Source: Trichosphaerium sp. ATCC 40318 | Lineage: Eukaryota > Discosea > Flabellinia > Trichosidae | Reading direction: 5' to 3' | NCBI GenBank assembly: GCA_038496445.1 | Contig: JALMLS010000449.1 | Coordinates: forward strand, 1-52,897 | DNA: 52,897 bases | In this document: piece by piece, positions 10,490 to 20,161 of the stretch | Layout: each line of letters starts with the position of its first letter | Numbering within the stretch: the first letter of the stretch is position 1 | Made by a program: the position numbers and the translations under genes | The notes under the pieces: generated by a model | Told to the model about the DNA's origin: nothing | Database searches by the model: none | What the model saw: only the letters and a program-made list of their open reading frames with translations

Positions 10490-11152
10490 ATGTTCGCAAC
10501 CCAAGCTCTCTTTTGTCTAGTAATTGGACTTGTCACAATACTCCATGTTCAAGGTCAAGCGATACAACCAAAACGATCTTTGGCAATTCTTGTTGGTCTA
10601 TCAGCACCTACAACAGCTGCAAACTGGCAAACACTCATGGAAAGTATAGCAGAAAATGTCAAAAGAGAGGTTGAGTATGGCACGCTCATATCATTTAACT
10701 TGTACGGTAGTATGATAAACAGAGAAGGAAGTTTTATAAACGAGGAATACAACAAACATACCAAAGACTCTATTCTCAGTCATATCAAGAACGCACTATA
10801 TGGCGGTGCTAGCTCTTGTATTGATACCTCCAGAGCACTTGAGCATGCTGTACAGACCACTCCTCAAGGACGAGCTCCTGTTTTATTCCTTGTAACAGAT
10901 GGGAGACCATGTAGCATACATGAAACTCCGCCAATCTGCTCTATTGCATCAGAGATTCATGCTCGAGGTATTAAACCTATTGTTATACTTGGAGATGGAC
11001 AAAGTGATTGGAGTAATGGAGATGGATGTGATAATGAACTTAGTCTATTTAGATGTTTGACTTTACACTCTTCAAACATTCGTTGTGAGACGGAATATAA
11101 AATTAAAAACAAATCAGGTACCAGCCAGTGGTGGTATGGTATGCATATATAG
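10490..11152 (+). CDS. Secreted von Willebrand factor A-like domain protein, 220 aa
   Basis: The ATG at 10,490 opens a signal peptide of about 23 residues (MFATQALFCLVIGLVTILHV, then QGQA). The rest fits a single VWA domain: a first strand RSLAILVGLS, a helix ending in VKREVEYGTLISFNLYG, a mid-domain GGASSCIDTSRALEHAV helix, then VLFLVTDGRPCS and GIKPIVILGDG strands. The usual metal-binding DxSxS after strand 1 is not present in that form (VGLSAPT), so metal-ion adhesion may be lost. The domain contains several Cys, consistent with secretion. It is intronless. The role is probably extracellular binding or adhesion, by inference. An integrin-I-like fold is the only assignment offered. Confidence 0.7.
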   Translation: MFATQALFCLVIGLVTILHVQGQAIQPKRSLAILVGLSAPTTAANWQTLMESIAENVKREVEYGTLISFNLYGSMINREGSFINEEYNKHTKDSILSHIKNALYGGASSCIDTSRALEHAVQTTPQGRAPVLFLVTDGRPCSIHETPPICSIASEIHARGIKPIVILGDGQSDWSNGDGCDNELSLFRCLTLHSSNIRCETEYKIKNKSGTSQWWYGMHI

Positions 11153-11371
11153 ATGAATAGTCTGATAATTTGTGATGTATATACAAAGGCTCAAGATCTA
11201 CAATTTCAACGCTTGAAAAACACTTCTAAATTCATTGCTTTGTTCACTAAATAAACATACTTGTATGATCTTCAGAACCTTAATTTGTTCGAGTTTACCT
11301 TTCAAGTGTGACATTGAAGAGGCGTGTTGGACAAATCTTCAATAAAAATCGGGCAAAATAAGACAAAGCAA
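11153..11371. other. 3' flank of the VWA gene
   Basis: AT-rich; nothing recognised before the transposon end at 11,376. Confidence 0.4.
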
Positions 11372-11375
11372 CAAG

Positions 11376-13307
11376 AGAACTTTTTGCTAAGTAGTTGAAA
11401 ACTAAAAAAAAATTCGTTGTGGTTCACAAATGTTCGCTAGCAACTTCATATTACAAGTAGACACAGTGCTTTTAAACGTACTACAAATGTACTAGTAACC
11501 AAAAACTATCACATGGCTGCAAATTCGTAAAAAACTGAAAAATGTGCTTTTTTTGATAATTTTCATTCGAATGGTAAACAGTTTCTGAAAGCTGAAGTCA
11601 CTTTTCAATGGTGTCTTACTATACACACAGTATCATACATTGTGTCACGAAACTCCTGGGTTCAACTACAGATTTCAACGTAAAATATGGCAGACCACAG
11701 GACATGCACTATTTTTTTTACTTTCGCTCCAGATATTTTCGGATTTTGACGGATATCGCCGACTTTACACGTTTTTTTCCGGATACTCTGTTCACTATTG
11801 TCATGTGACCAAGGTCCTACAGGTGGGTACCTAATGTGACGTACAATACAAATTGCTTATGCATTCAGTGACATACAAACAGCTTTGAGAAACTTGCACT
11901 CTTCCATGAAACAGTACCTTGAAGATGGTACGAATTGAGGTGCTCAACACAACTTCTTTATTGTTATGGCATGAACATTAGCTCATCTTAGTTTGGGTAC
12001 ACTCCCTTTCAGAAACAGAGGGGCATTATGTACTGTTCACAGCCTGTACATGCTCCATCTAAAAAAGGTATCCTTCTGCAATTGTAAATTGCTTTGTTTT
12101 CAGAATCATTGAAACAACACAATCAGCACAGACTGCCACAAAGAGAATATACACAGATCCCAGAGGTGTAATAATCCCCTCAACAAGATTAATTCAAACG
12201 ACAAACCATTGGAGGAATGCAACGAATCTGTAAGTACAAAGCAATTGCCAATTGCTATTGTCAAATTTTTTTATCTGTTTTGTAATTTCAGTATGCAATT
12301 TTCACGGCATGGACATGTTTACTTTTTACATATTAATTCCTATGATTGCTTTTGGCGTACAATTAGCAATTGTTCCTTAAACTGACTCATTGCAAGTGTC
12401 ACTTGACACTTGGTGTCAACAATTGTCAATTGCATAAACAGGGAGATAAGCACACTTCCTCCTGTTCCTACGAGCCATAAAACAAGTGTGCTCAAAGAAT
12501 GTGGAAACAAATGAGCATTAAAAACATTGTACAGCTCCTTCAATCTACACCACCAAAGGTACATGCTTCAATTTTCAAGTACCAAGTTTCTCTAAGGTAA
12601 GGCAATTTCCAGTTGCCCAACCTCATTGACATCAATGCCATTAGGTACAGCTTTGACACTAAGCAAGGTGAGTGCACCATATTGCCAGCAGCTTTCACCA
12701 AACAAGGAAAAAACACCAATTGCCCTTAGTATAATTCATCTCGTTATCCGGAAAAACAAGGAAAATTCCGACACACAACCGTCAAAAGCCGAAAATATCG
12801 GAGCAAAAATAAAAAAAATAGTGCATGTCCACAACCGCCTGTTTCTAAGGCAACGGAAATACATTTCCCTATATCTAGAAAGGGTGGTACCAAAGTTTCA
12901 AAACAGGCCTTGCTGGTCTACCCAATCTTTACACGAAACAAAATAAAAACGTTTTTGGTAAGATACAAATACGCACCAAACTTTAGGACATGCGATTCTA
13001 TGCGTAGAAAAGAACAACAAGAAGAACTTACCTCGTTTATTCCAATTAGTCGTATCCACAGCACTCAAATATGTATATTAAATCCACTACAACCTATTTA
13101 GTACTATAGTGACCTGCAAGAGTAAACAAGTGGTAGTGGTTCACGAAAAGTACGTTTTACAGTTTTTTAACGCAAAAATGTGTCAACAAAGTTCTTGAAT
13201 TAATTTCGCAGCTAAAAGCAATTATTGTACACTCTAAGTTTGCTCAATGTGTTCTAAACGTATTATACATGCAGGCTATACTTATCAACTACTTAGCAAA
13301 AAGTTCT
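11376..13307. mobile_element. Inverted-repeat DNA transposon, 1.93 kb, no intact transposase
   Basis: The left end AGAACTTTTTGCTAAGTAGT (continuing TGA) at 11,376 is matched by its reverse complement ending at 13,307. CAAG flanks both sides (11,372-11,375 and 13,308-13,311), a 4-bp target duplication. The interior has intron-like pieces and many AATTGC/CAATTG words but no ORF with recognisable transposase motifs, so it is probably non-autonomous or decayed. The same 5' end occurs at 40,413, where a transposase gene follows. That makes the element at 40,413 a likely relative. Confidence 0.75.
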
Positions 13308-13311
13308 CAAG

Positions 13312-13768
13312 TAACTAAGTGGTACCTGTGAATTCTCTATTTAACTTAGCTACCATGTAAAAACTACATCAGTCTTTAGTACTAAGAAAATTTATTGCAT
13401 TTCTGTTTGTTACATTCTTTTCATACTCATATCGGTGTGGTGAATGATGCATTACAAATGAGTAGATGTAACTGAACTTCTTGTTGATTGTGAATCTTGA
13501 GACAGTAGCTGTGGTAAGCGTTCCTTTGTACTATTGTCAACAAACACAAAGGAAAGCGAATAGGAAGTAGGAGTGGTTCTGTTAACCAGCCTCAACCCGA
13601 TGGAGTGCGTTGCTTTTATCATAACAATGAACCATTATCTTCGTATGCCTTTCAAGTTCACTGACTTTTCGTTGAAGAGACTTCTAGTCTTCCAAAGGTT
13701 TTGTTGACCTTTGTGTAGCTTCATAAACAAGAAATGTTGCAACTGAGCGAGCGTGTCTTTTGTCTTCA
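13312..13768. other. Unassigned intergenic stretch
   Basis: Between the transposon and the 3' end of the nuclease-repeat gene. No gene was recognised. Confidence 0.35.
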
Positions 13769-15602
13769 CTATATTGACGATGGCGACATGCAAGCCATGC
13801 CTACAGATCCCTGTGGTGTACTGTCATGTTCGAGCGAGTATTTCTGATTGTCAATTAAATCTTTGAGGGAAGAAATACTTCCCGACCACCAATACGGTAT
13901 AGATATTAGTTGTATACCTAAAAGATAGTTAGATATTTTTAACAACTTCTCACAAAGGTGTGGACTTACCAGCATCTTGGCATATTGTTTTCTTCTCAAT
14001 ATCGCTCGCTTTCCATGATAAAGTAGGAGGGGAGAAAGGTAAGACATCATTGTAATGTTGCTCTCCTGTTGGAAAGCTTTGAGAAAAAAGACAAAAAACA
14101 AAGAAAGCGGTTACAACTCTAGACCTAAGATGTCACATCTTGACATTCTAATATCTGATAGTGATGGTTTTTAGGGCCTCCTCAGTGTGTAACACATGGA
14201 AAAAGAAAAAATACAACGAAAACTGTGGCGTGAATGTCATTCCTGCTCTTTCTAGTACCTTGATATTCGAACGCAATATTCAGTGAAGATATAAATACGT
14301 CAAGTCGTATCTCTCCTCCAGTAGTATCTCTGTATCCTATGACATGTTCTTCTTTCATATGTGTGCCCGGAAAGACCTGTAAAAGACACTGCAGAAGCCG
14401 TCTGTTAAGTAAATTCTGTTAGCATAAAAATGCCAGGTTGATTTGAAACAACAAAGCGTACTGTTGTTTTGCCTTTTTCAAGTAAAATGAAAAATGCGGC
14501 CAATGCCATAGTATATTAGGATACATCTTTGAGAGAACATATGGAAAATAACGAAGCAAACTCTTGCCTCCAAGACTGATTATTTGACATTGTGAAATAC
14601 GATACCTAGAAAGTTTATTAAAAAAGACAAGAAGATCATGTCACGTGATGTAAGATTAATATCGACATACAATATTATTCAATTAATGAATTACTATTAT
14701 ATCTACAAAAATGTACCCGTACCATTCTTCTGGTTTAGTCAGGTTAAGTAGGTTCTGTGCATTCACAAAAAAATCTAGAACGTTTTTTTTATCTTTCCAA
14801 AATCCAGAACGCTTTTGTGTTGTGTATCTAACGACTCTGTTAACAAAAAGTATCTATTTTACTTCATTACTCACTTGCATAACCTGTCAACATCCCAAGC
14901 ATATTTTGGGTAAACGGATTGTAAAGCCTTTGATAAAGAGTTGTTGTACCTGTCACGGACATTAGGGGTTTTTTCCTTGTTTTTTCTTAAAAGTTTGACA
15001 CTTTCTCATTGCACATAAAACGTACTTGCTACTTATCATACCACCACCACCACATCTGTGTATTGTATCAATGTTTACATTGTACCAATCATCCATTATT
15101 GTGATAGATAGACGAGCACCAATCTAAGAACGTCTTTTTTTAGCTCCTTGACTTAAAGTACGTTTTACCTCCTCCAATAATTGTTTTTGGTTGTTTGCAT
15201 CGTCCCAGTACCCTTTAGATGTACGCCTACGCGCGTGGGTGAGTATTGCATTGAGTTTTGTATGAGCCGTTTAGCGTATTACCAAAAACTTGATTCATTC
15301 CATTTATGGTTGTAGTATATAGCTTTTAACGCATTGTATAGTGACCAGTTATAGCTAGAGCGCTGTTAGGACACTTTTACCAAAAAACAACTCAACTGTG
15401 TTGAAATAACAGATAAAGCACCAAGGTTGCTGCACATCCTTCTAGTGACGTTGTACCAACCATCTAAATCTTTAATACCGAGTTCTTTGCCAATAGCATC
15501 AAATGTCACCCTTTGGTTATGCGGGTTGTCCCAATACCCTTTTGGTCTGCCTCTTGGCTTTATTTTTAAGCGTGGCCGTTTTAAAACGCGGTACATCCTC
15601 AT
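13769..15602 (-). CDS. Three-repeat protein with C-terminal PD-(D/E)XK-like nuclease, about 8 exons
   Basis: Minus-strand exons give three copies of one domain. Repeat 1 has PKGYWDNPHNQ, GKELGIKDLDGWYNVT and WSLYNALKAIYYNHKW. Repeat 2 has KGYWDDANNQ, MDDWYNVNIDTIHRCGGGG and NNSLSKALQSVYPKYAWD. Repeat 3 has SGFWKDKKNVLDFF, LTKPEEWY and SLGGKSLLRYFPYVLSKMYP. The last two exons (about 14,425-14,270 and 14,090-13,769) encode IRLDVFISSLNIAFEYQG, GEQHY, DIEKKTICQDAGIQLISIPY and WW. D..., E-x-Q, Q-H-Y and a following Lys resemble the catalytic core of the PD-(D/E)XK/Vsr fold. The YW-NQ repeat plus EYQ...IPYWW module recurs, as I recall, in uncharacterised proteins of algae, fungi and protists. Nuclease activity is inferred, and the substrate is unknown. 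Introns are about 26-60 nt and the boundaries were set by reading frame. Confidence 0.65.
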
Positions 15603-16029
15603 TGGTCGCGTAATTTTACTCGTAGCAACGGCTTGTTGGCGTTATTAAACTTGTGACTGAAAGTCAAAAAAAGCCGGAAGCAAGTTTGCTCAACGAAATA
15701 ATCTGTATGATGTGTCGTGTACACTAACAAGATAGACGGAACAAACACGCTCTAAAATGTCCTCTATCGTGAAGGCACTAGCGATGCTAGTTTGTGTCGC
15801 TTTCTTCTTTGCGCACGTGCGAATAAGGTCATTGAATATTAACACGTGTTCGCTAACAGTATTCTTTGCAAATACAAAACCCACAGCTGAGCATGGGCTA
15901 AGGTAACTCGACTTTTATTAAGTCATTTGAACGTTAAACATCGCACCAAAAAAAAGTCTACAAAACTTAGAAACGTCCGAAGCGCTACATACGTACAATA
16001 TCACATACGATAAACCCTGGACGAAAAAC
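15603..16029. other. Divergent intergenic region carrying promoter module copy 2
   Basis: It separates the minus-strand nuclease-repeat gene from the plus-strand F-box/ankyrin gene. It contains two CACGTG sites (near 15,814 and 15,843) and the 60-bp module. No gene was seen. Confidence 0.5.
15829..15888 (+). promoter_or_regulatory. 60-bp promoter module, copy 2 (upstream of F-box/ankyrin gene)
   Basis: Same module as at 10,063-10,122 with three differences (AC to GT in the middle, TATAAAA to TACAAAA). It points toward the ATG at 16,030, 142 bp away, almost the same spacing as copy 1. Similarity stops abruptly on both sides of the module. Confidence 0.7.
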
Positions 16030-17758
16030 ATGAGTACTATTGGAGTGCCGGTTAACCGAATTAAAAACCTACCAGATGACATGCTAGCGCTAGTGTTATT
16101 CATTTTCAGCGATCCAGTAATCGTTCCAATATTAATGAAGCGAACTTGCCGTCTATTCCGTGATTTTGTTCAACGTCTCCCTGACGCATTCTACATCTCT
16201 CTATGTAAGCGTCTATCGCTTCATTACATGTTTCCTCTCTACAAAAAACAAACAATACGCGATTTCTGGTTTGACTACATCCCAGTATACTTGAAGTACA
16301 CAAAATATCATCCAGAGAACTTTGCAATAGACTGCGAAGCCTTTAAAAAGGTTGTAACTAAAATCGGCGATAGAATGAAAACTGACGTCGTTTGGCCCAC
16401 AGAAACCTTACTATTACTCCAGACAACTGCTGAAGCATACTTAACAAAGAGATTTTCTTGGTTTTCCGAAACAGCAGAACGTGTCAAAGATCACGTGGAT
16501 GTCAACAAGTTGACACTTCAAAAGACAAAAATGATACGTGAAGATGTACCTTATGGCCCTCACCGTATATTTAACTGGTTGAGCGATGAGAGATTTGCTA
16601 GTGTGTTTGGCGTTGAGTATAATGAAGAGATTGCAAAAGAAGATGAGGATTACGTCTGTAGCGACCAAGAGGAGCTCGAAAACGAACCTTTTGTTGTAGC
16701 TCCTTATGGTGATTTTTATGACGAAGTAGAAGATGGTAAATGGAGACTTAATATGGATAAGTTGGATAATATTACAGGACTTGTTCACCATAAACCAAGG
16801 CTTCTATCAAACAAAAGAATTAAAGCACTAGAAAAGCTTCACGGGAAGAGTTTTTACAATAACACAGATGCGTTAGGTATGACACCAATGCATGTTGTAG
16901 CAGAGCAAGCAGAACTAAGACGATATTGATCCATACCATGTTAGGGCGTATAGTCTACTTGAGTCACAGCATAATAACAATCAACAGGATATGCTTGGTA
17001 AAACAATACCTATGTATATGGGTGAGAAACTAATAGACGCAACTACATGGCATGGTGAAGAGCTTCAGGATGTATATGATATTAATATAAGAGATAATAG
17101 AGGATGGTCTTTTTTACATCATAATCCTGTCTCTAAGGAAATAGCTACTGGTCTACATCTATTTGATATTCATCTATTCTGGATGTGGTTTGTTGGAGGA
17201 AAGTATGATTTACTACTTGATGAGGATGTTATTCCTTGTTGGGGAAAACTCGATATTTTTAAACAAGATGTTGATGGACGTACTATCGCTTTCAAGCTCT
17301 CTGAAGTTGATAAAGAGTTTCATACAAGTGGGTACGGTGATTTCACACAACTCATTTGTATGCATGAATGTTTTGTACCTAATCATCAAGATATCCTTGG
17401 TGATACTGCACTTATTGTTGCTTGTAAGGTTTATAATCCTCACATGATTTTTACGCTTATTTTCTATGGTGCTGATCCTTTGATAAAGAATAATCAAGGA
17501 ATGACAGCTCTTGATTATATTAAAGATTGGCAACAATGTGATCCTTCTCAGATAGAAGATGCTATGTGTGATGGTGATGAAGAGATTGATAATGAGATTA
17601 TTGCGGCACTGAAGACATGTATTGTTCCAAAATCTGCTGTTATAAGAATGGCAGCAAGCGATTGTCTTGCTCTTTGTGGAGAACCTTGGAGACATGAAGC
17701 TATGAAATACATGGAAGTTGATATACTGAAAGAAAAGTTTCAGAAAATTGATTCTTGA
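16030..17758 (+). CDS. F-box/ankyrin-like protein, with a frameshift or missed intron near 16,920
   Basis: The first frame (16,030-16,929) starts MSTIGVPVNRIKNLPDDMLA. Residues 13-50 resemble an F-box (LPDDMLALVLFIFSDP, then TCRLFRDFV). The middle is acidic (EEIAKEDEDYVCSDQEELEN). It ends in an ankyrin-like start (ALGMTPMHVVAEQAEL) before a stop. The second frame is open from about 16,925 to 17,758 with further ankyrin-like pieces: DNRGWSFLHHNP, HQDILGDTALIVACKVYNPH, GADPLIKNNQGMTALDY. One base out of phase at about 16,920 links them. A short intron could not be fitted, so either a frameshift or a sequence error is likely. If intact, it would be an SCF adaptor with ankyrin repeats for substrate binding (inferred). 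Confidence 0.65.
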
Positions 17759-18419
17759 GGACAGTTGTATATATGACACAGAACACAGTAGCTGTCTGGT
17801 CACCAGCATAAAAATAAAAATATTACACCAAGTACTATTCAAGAGTCTCATATTTACTTATTGCCACAGTGAAGACGCCAAAGGGCCACACATCTTATTT
17901 TTTCTGAGAGTGTAGTTGCTTGCCATCTCTGGCTTTTGTATTCTCTTTCAAAGTGAACAAAAGTTCTATTGGTACAATACAGAATAGTGCTTTTCCGACT
18001 TAGCTACTATTTAACAGTAGTCTCGTGTTCCTATTGTTTTACAATAGTACGCTACTCGTTGTGTATACACTTTGACCGGATGTGTTCATGAACTTCATTG
18101 TCAACAATAATGATGCCAATGTATACTCATGCGTGACGGAAGGGTAACTTTAGTAGGTCCTTCATGTAGAGCAATTTACACATATGCGACAAAGGTGCTT
18201 GCAATCGTAAATACGAAAAGCGTGACTAAAGGTAGCAGTTTTGCCTACTTGGAGAAAACCATGTATGTACGAAGTTTGTACGAATTTTGCCATTCATGTT
18301 TATTAATAAACAAAGCCCTTAAAACCTGTAACAGTTTTAGACCCTTTGTGCAAAGAACTGTGTTAAAGCAAAGAACAATTAGTGTACCACAAGTAGTTGC
18401 AAAAAAGATATGTCAGGGT

Positions 18420-18665
18420 TCGTAAAGCGGTCCTACGACGGCCTACCGGGCAACCCTTCGACAGAATATCAATCTTGCCGGAACACTGTTACCAGTAGTC
18501 GTGAGACAAATGGTGGGTAGCTAAACCGGTGTACAGGAGACGAGCTGAGCCGCCGTTAGTCGTTATAACATTTAGTCCGTTAGGCCCGTACTCCCCGGCA
18601 CGTGAGAACTTTGTTGGGGCCAGATTTTACCGGGGTCTAAACCGTACGCTCAGCTAAGCCAATCT
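18420..18665. ncRNA. Candidate structured noncoding locus (GC-rich block)
   Basis: About 245 bp are clearly richer in GC than the flanks, have stops in the frames read, and contain many short complementary words (for example GGGTTCG/CAACCC, CCGGGG/CCCCGG). No match to tRNA, 5S, U1-U6, SRP or RNase P signature motifs was found on either strand by eye. Noncoding RNA is a guess from composition only. Confidence 0.2.
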
Positions 18666-19350
18666 CCTTGATATTTGTTCTCAACGATTATCCTTATAAA
18701 CACGTACAATCATCCAAAAAATAAATTATGGGATACAGTTCAATGAAATGTCTATTTCAATTACTCAAATATGGATAATGCGCTTTTCAAACACGCATAA
18801 GCCCTTGCGGTAGCTACTTACTTAGATAAAACGGTATCAACGATGTTTTGGTTCGAAAAATGTGCAAGCGAAGTGATTAATTCTTTCTGCTTGTGTACTC
18901 AACTATAGGTGCTAATGGCCTTAGCTCGTTCGTTTGTACAGCAAAAAGGGAATATGAGAGGATATTCTTTGAACTGAATCGCTTTGAAAGTAGAAAACAA
19001 CGATACGAACTTGTGAGGCGAACTGGTTTTTTTTTCCTTTTTCACTAAAAGATGTCGTTTCATTTGTACGTGGTCGTTGAGGCTTTTTACGGAATCACCT
19101 GCCATGCCTTACAACGAACGAAATAGTATTCGCAATTGGTTTAGAAGTGCAATCAGTACCTTATCAGTGCGGTATAAACATATGCCAGGCTGTTGCAACA
19201 AGTTTTTAGCAAAAACCGATGAAAACTCCTCATGAAACTATCCAATGGCCCAACGGCCTTAATCGCATATAATATGCACCGTTCAGTTCTACGACGAAAG
19301 GGTTTTATATTTTATCAACAGGTAACTCAAGTTAGCCAAATGTGAGAAGC

Positions 19351-19657
19351 TTAATCGCCTTTAACGGTCGTCCTGTACCAGTAAATACCTACAGTAAGGG
19401 CTCTTTTATGAGAAAGGTTGTGATGCTGTAAGCTTAGTTTGATATCACGTATTGTAAGTACTTGCTTTTTTGCGATGTAAACAGACACCGCAAGCGTATA
19501 CGCCATCAACCGAACTAGTTTTATTGTATATTCGCGTTTGTGCTTTGACACGTACTGCCAACAAAATTAAAACTACCACGCGGATCAACAAGGCCAAAGA
19601 CCTTTTAGGAACAAATAAAACTAAAAATAAACCAGGAGTCAGGGTTTTTAAAAGCAA
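19351..19657 (-). CDS. Small hypothetical gene, possibly two exons
   Basis: A minus ORF from 19,657 (MLLKTLTPGLFLVLFVPKRS) and an overlapping minus ORF from 19,551 (ending GIYWYRTTVKGD at 19,351) could be joined by a short intron near 19,515-19,555. The second part contains AKKQVLTIRDIKLSLQ, faintly like the end of a histone fold. The N-terminal part is very hydrophobic and could instead be a signal anchor. Neither reading is secure. Confidence 0.25.
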
Positions 19658-20151
19658 TAGTGAACAATAGTGGCTTTTAGAGCTGTAGATGTTATAGCAT
19701 ATATAACGATACGAAGTAGTGTTGTTTCGTCATAGGAGTCTTGCCTAATGTGGGTTCTTGTCCAAGAAAACCTGAAAATGAAAAGAAATAGTCGCTGATG
19801 ATGTAATAATATTCTTTAGCGGTTTTATACGCGTAGTGATAAAGTTGGTCGTTTTTAGAAGGTGCAATTGGGAAGTTCTAACCCAGAAAGTCGAGATGTT
19901 ATGTAATTATTTCTTTTTACTTTTCAACGTTCTGTACAGCGTTTTTTTCACTAGTGTATGACGCTATGAGTATTTGTAGTTTTACTAGAACAATGTTGAC
20001 ATTCGCTTTTTCTGGGCGTTATATTCATACCTTTAAAACACAAAAATACGCAACGTTCGTTCAACCAAACTACGTTACTTGTTTAACTAAGGGAGAATTG
20101 GCTGCACATAGATTTTTTGTATAATACCTTGTGCTGGAGTGTTCCTCTGCT

Positions 20152-20160
20152 TATATAAAA
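20152..20160 (+). promoter_or_regulatory. TATA box directly before the kinase ATG
   Basis: TATATAAAA ends one base before the ATG at 20,162. A TATA box at normal spacing would start transcription downstream of that ATG, near the second in-frame Met (20,183). Confidence 0.4.
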
Positions 20161-20161
20161 G

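Larger units (their letters stand above)
17759..20151. other. Long gene-poor region
   Basis: No well-supported gene. A 98-codon plus ORF (18,129-18,425) shows no family resemblance. A GC-rich block (18,420-18,660) and a possible small minus-strand gene (19,351-19,657) are listed separately. The rest is AT-rich and unassigned. Confidence 0.4.

Noticed and set aside
17213-17851. 212-codon minus-strand ORF opposite the ankyrin-like gene
   Set aside because: It is antisense to a frame with recognisable ankyrin-like motifs and has no family resemblance itself.
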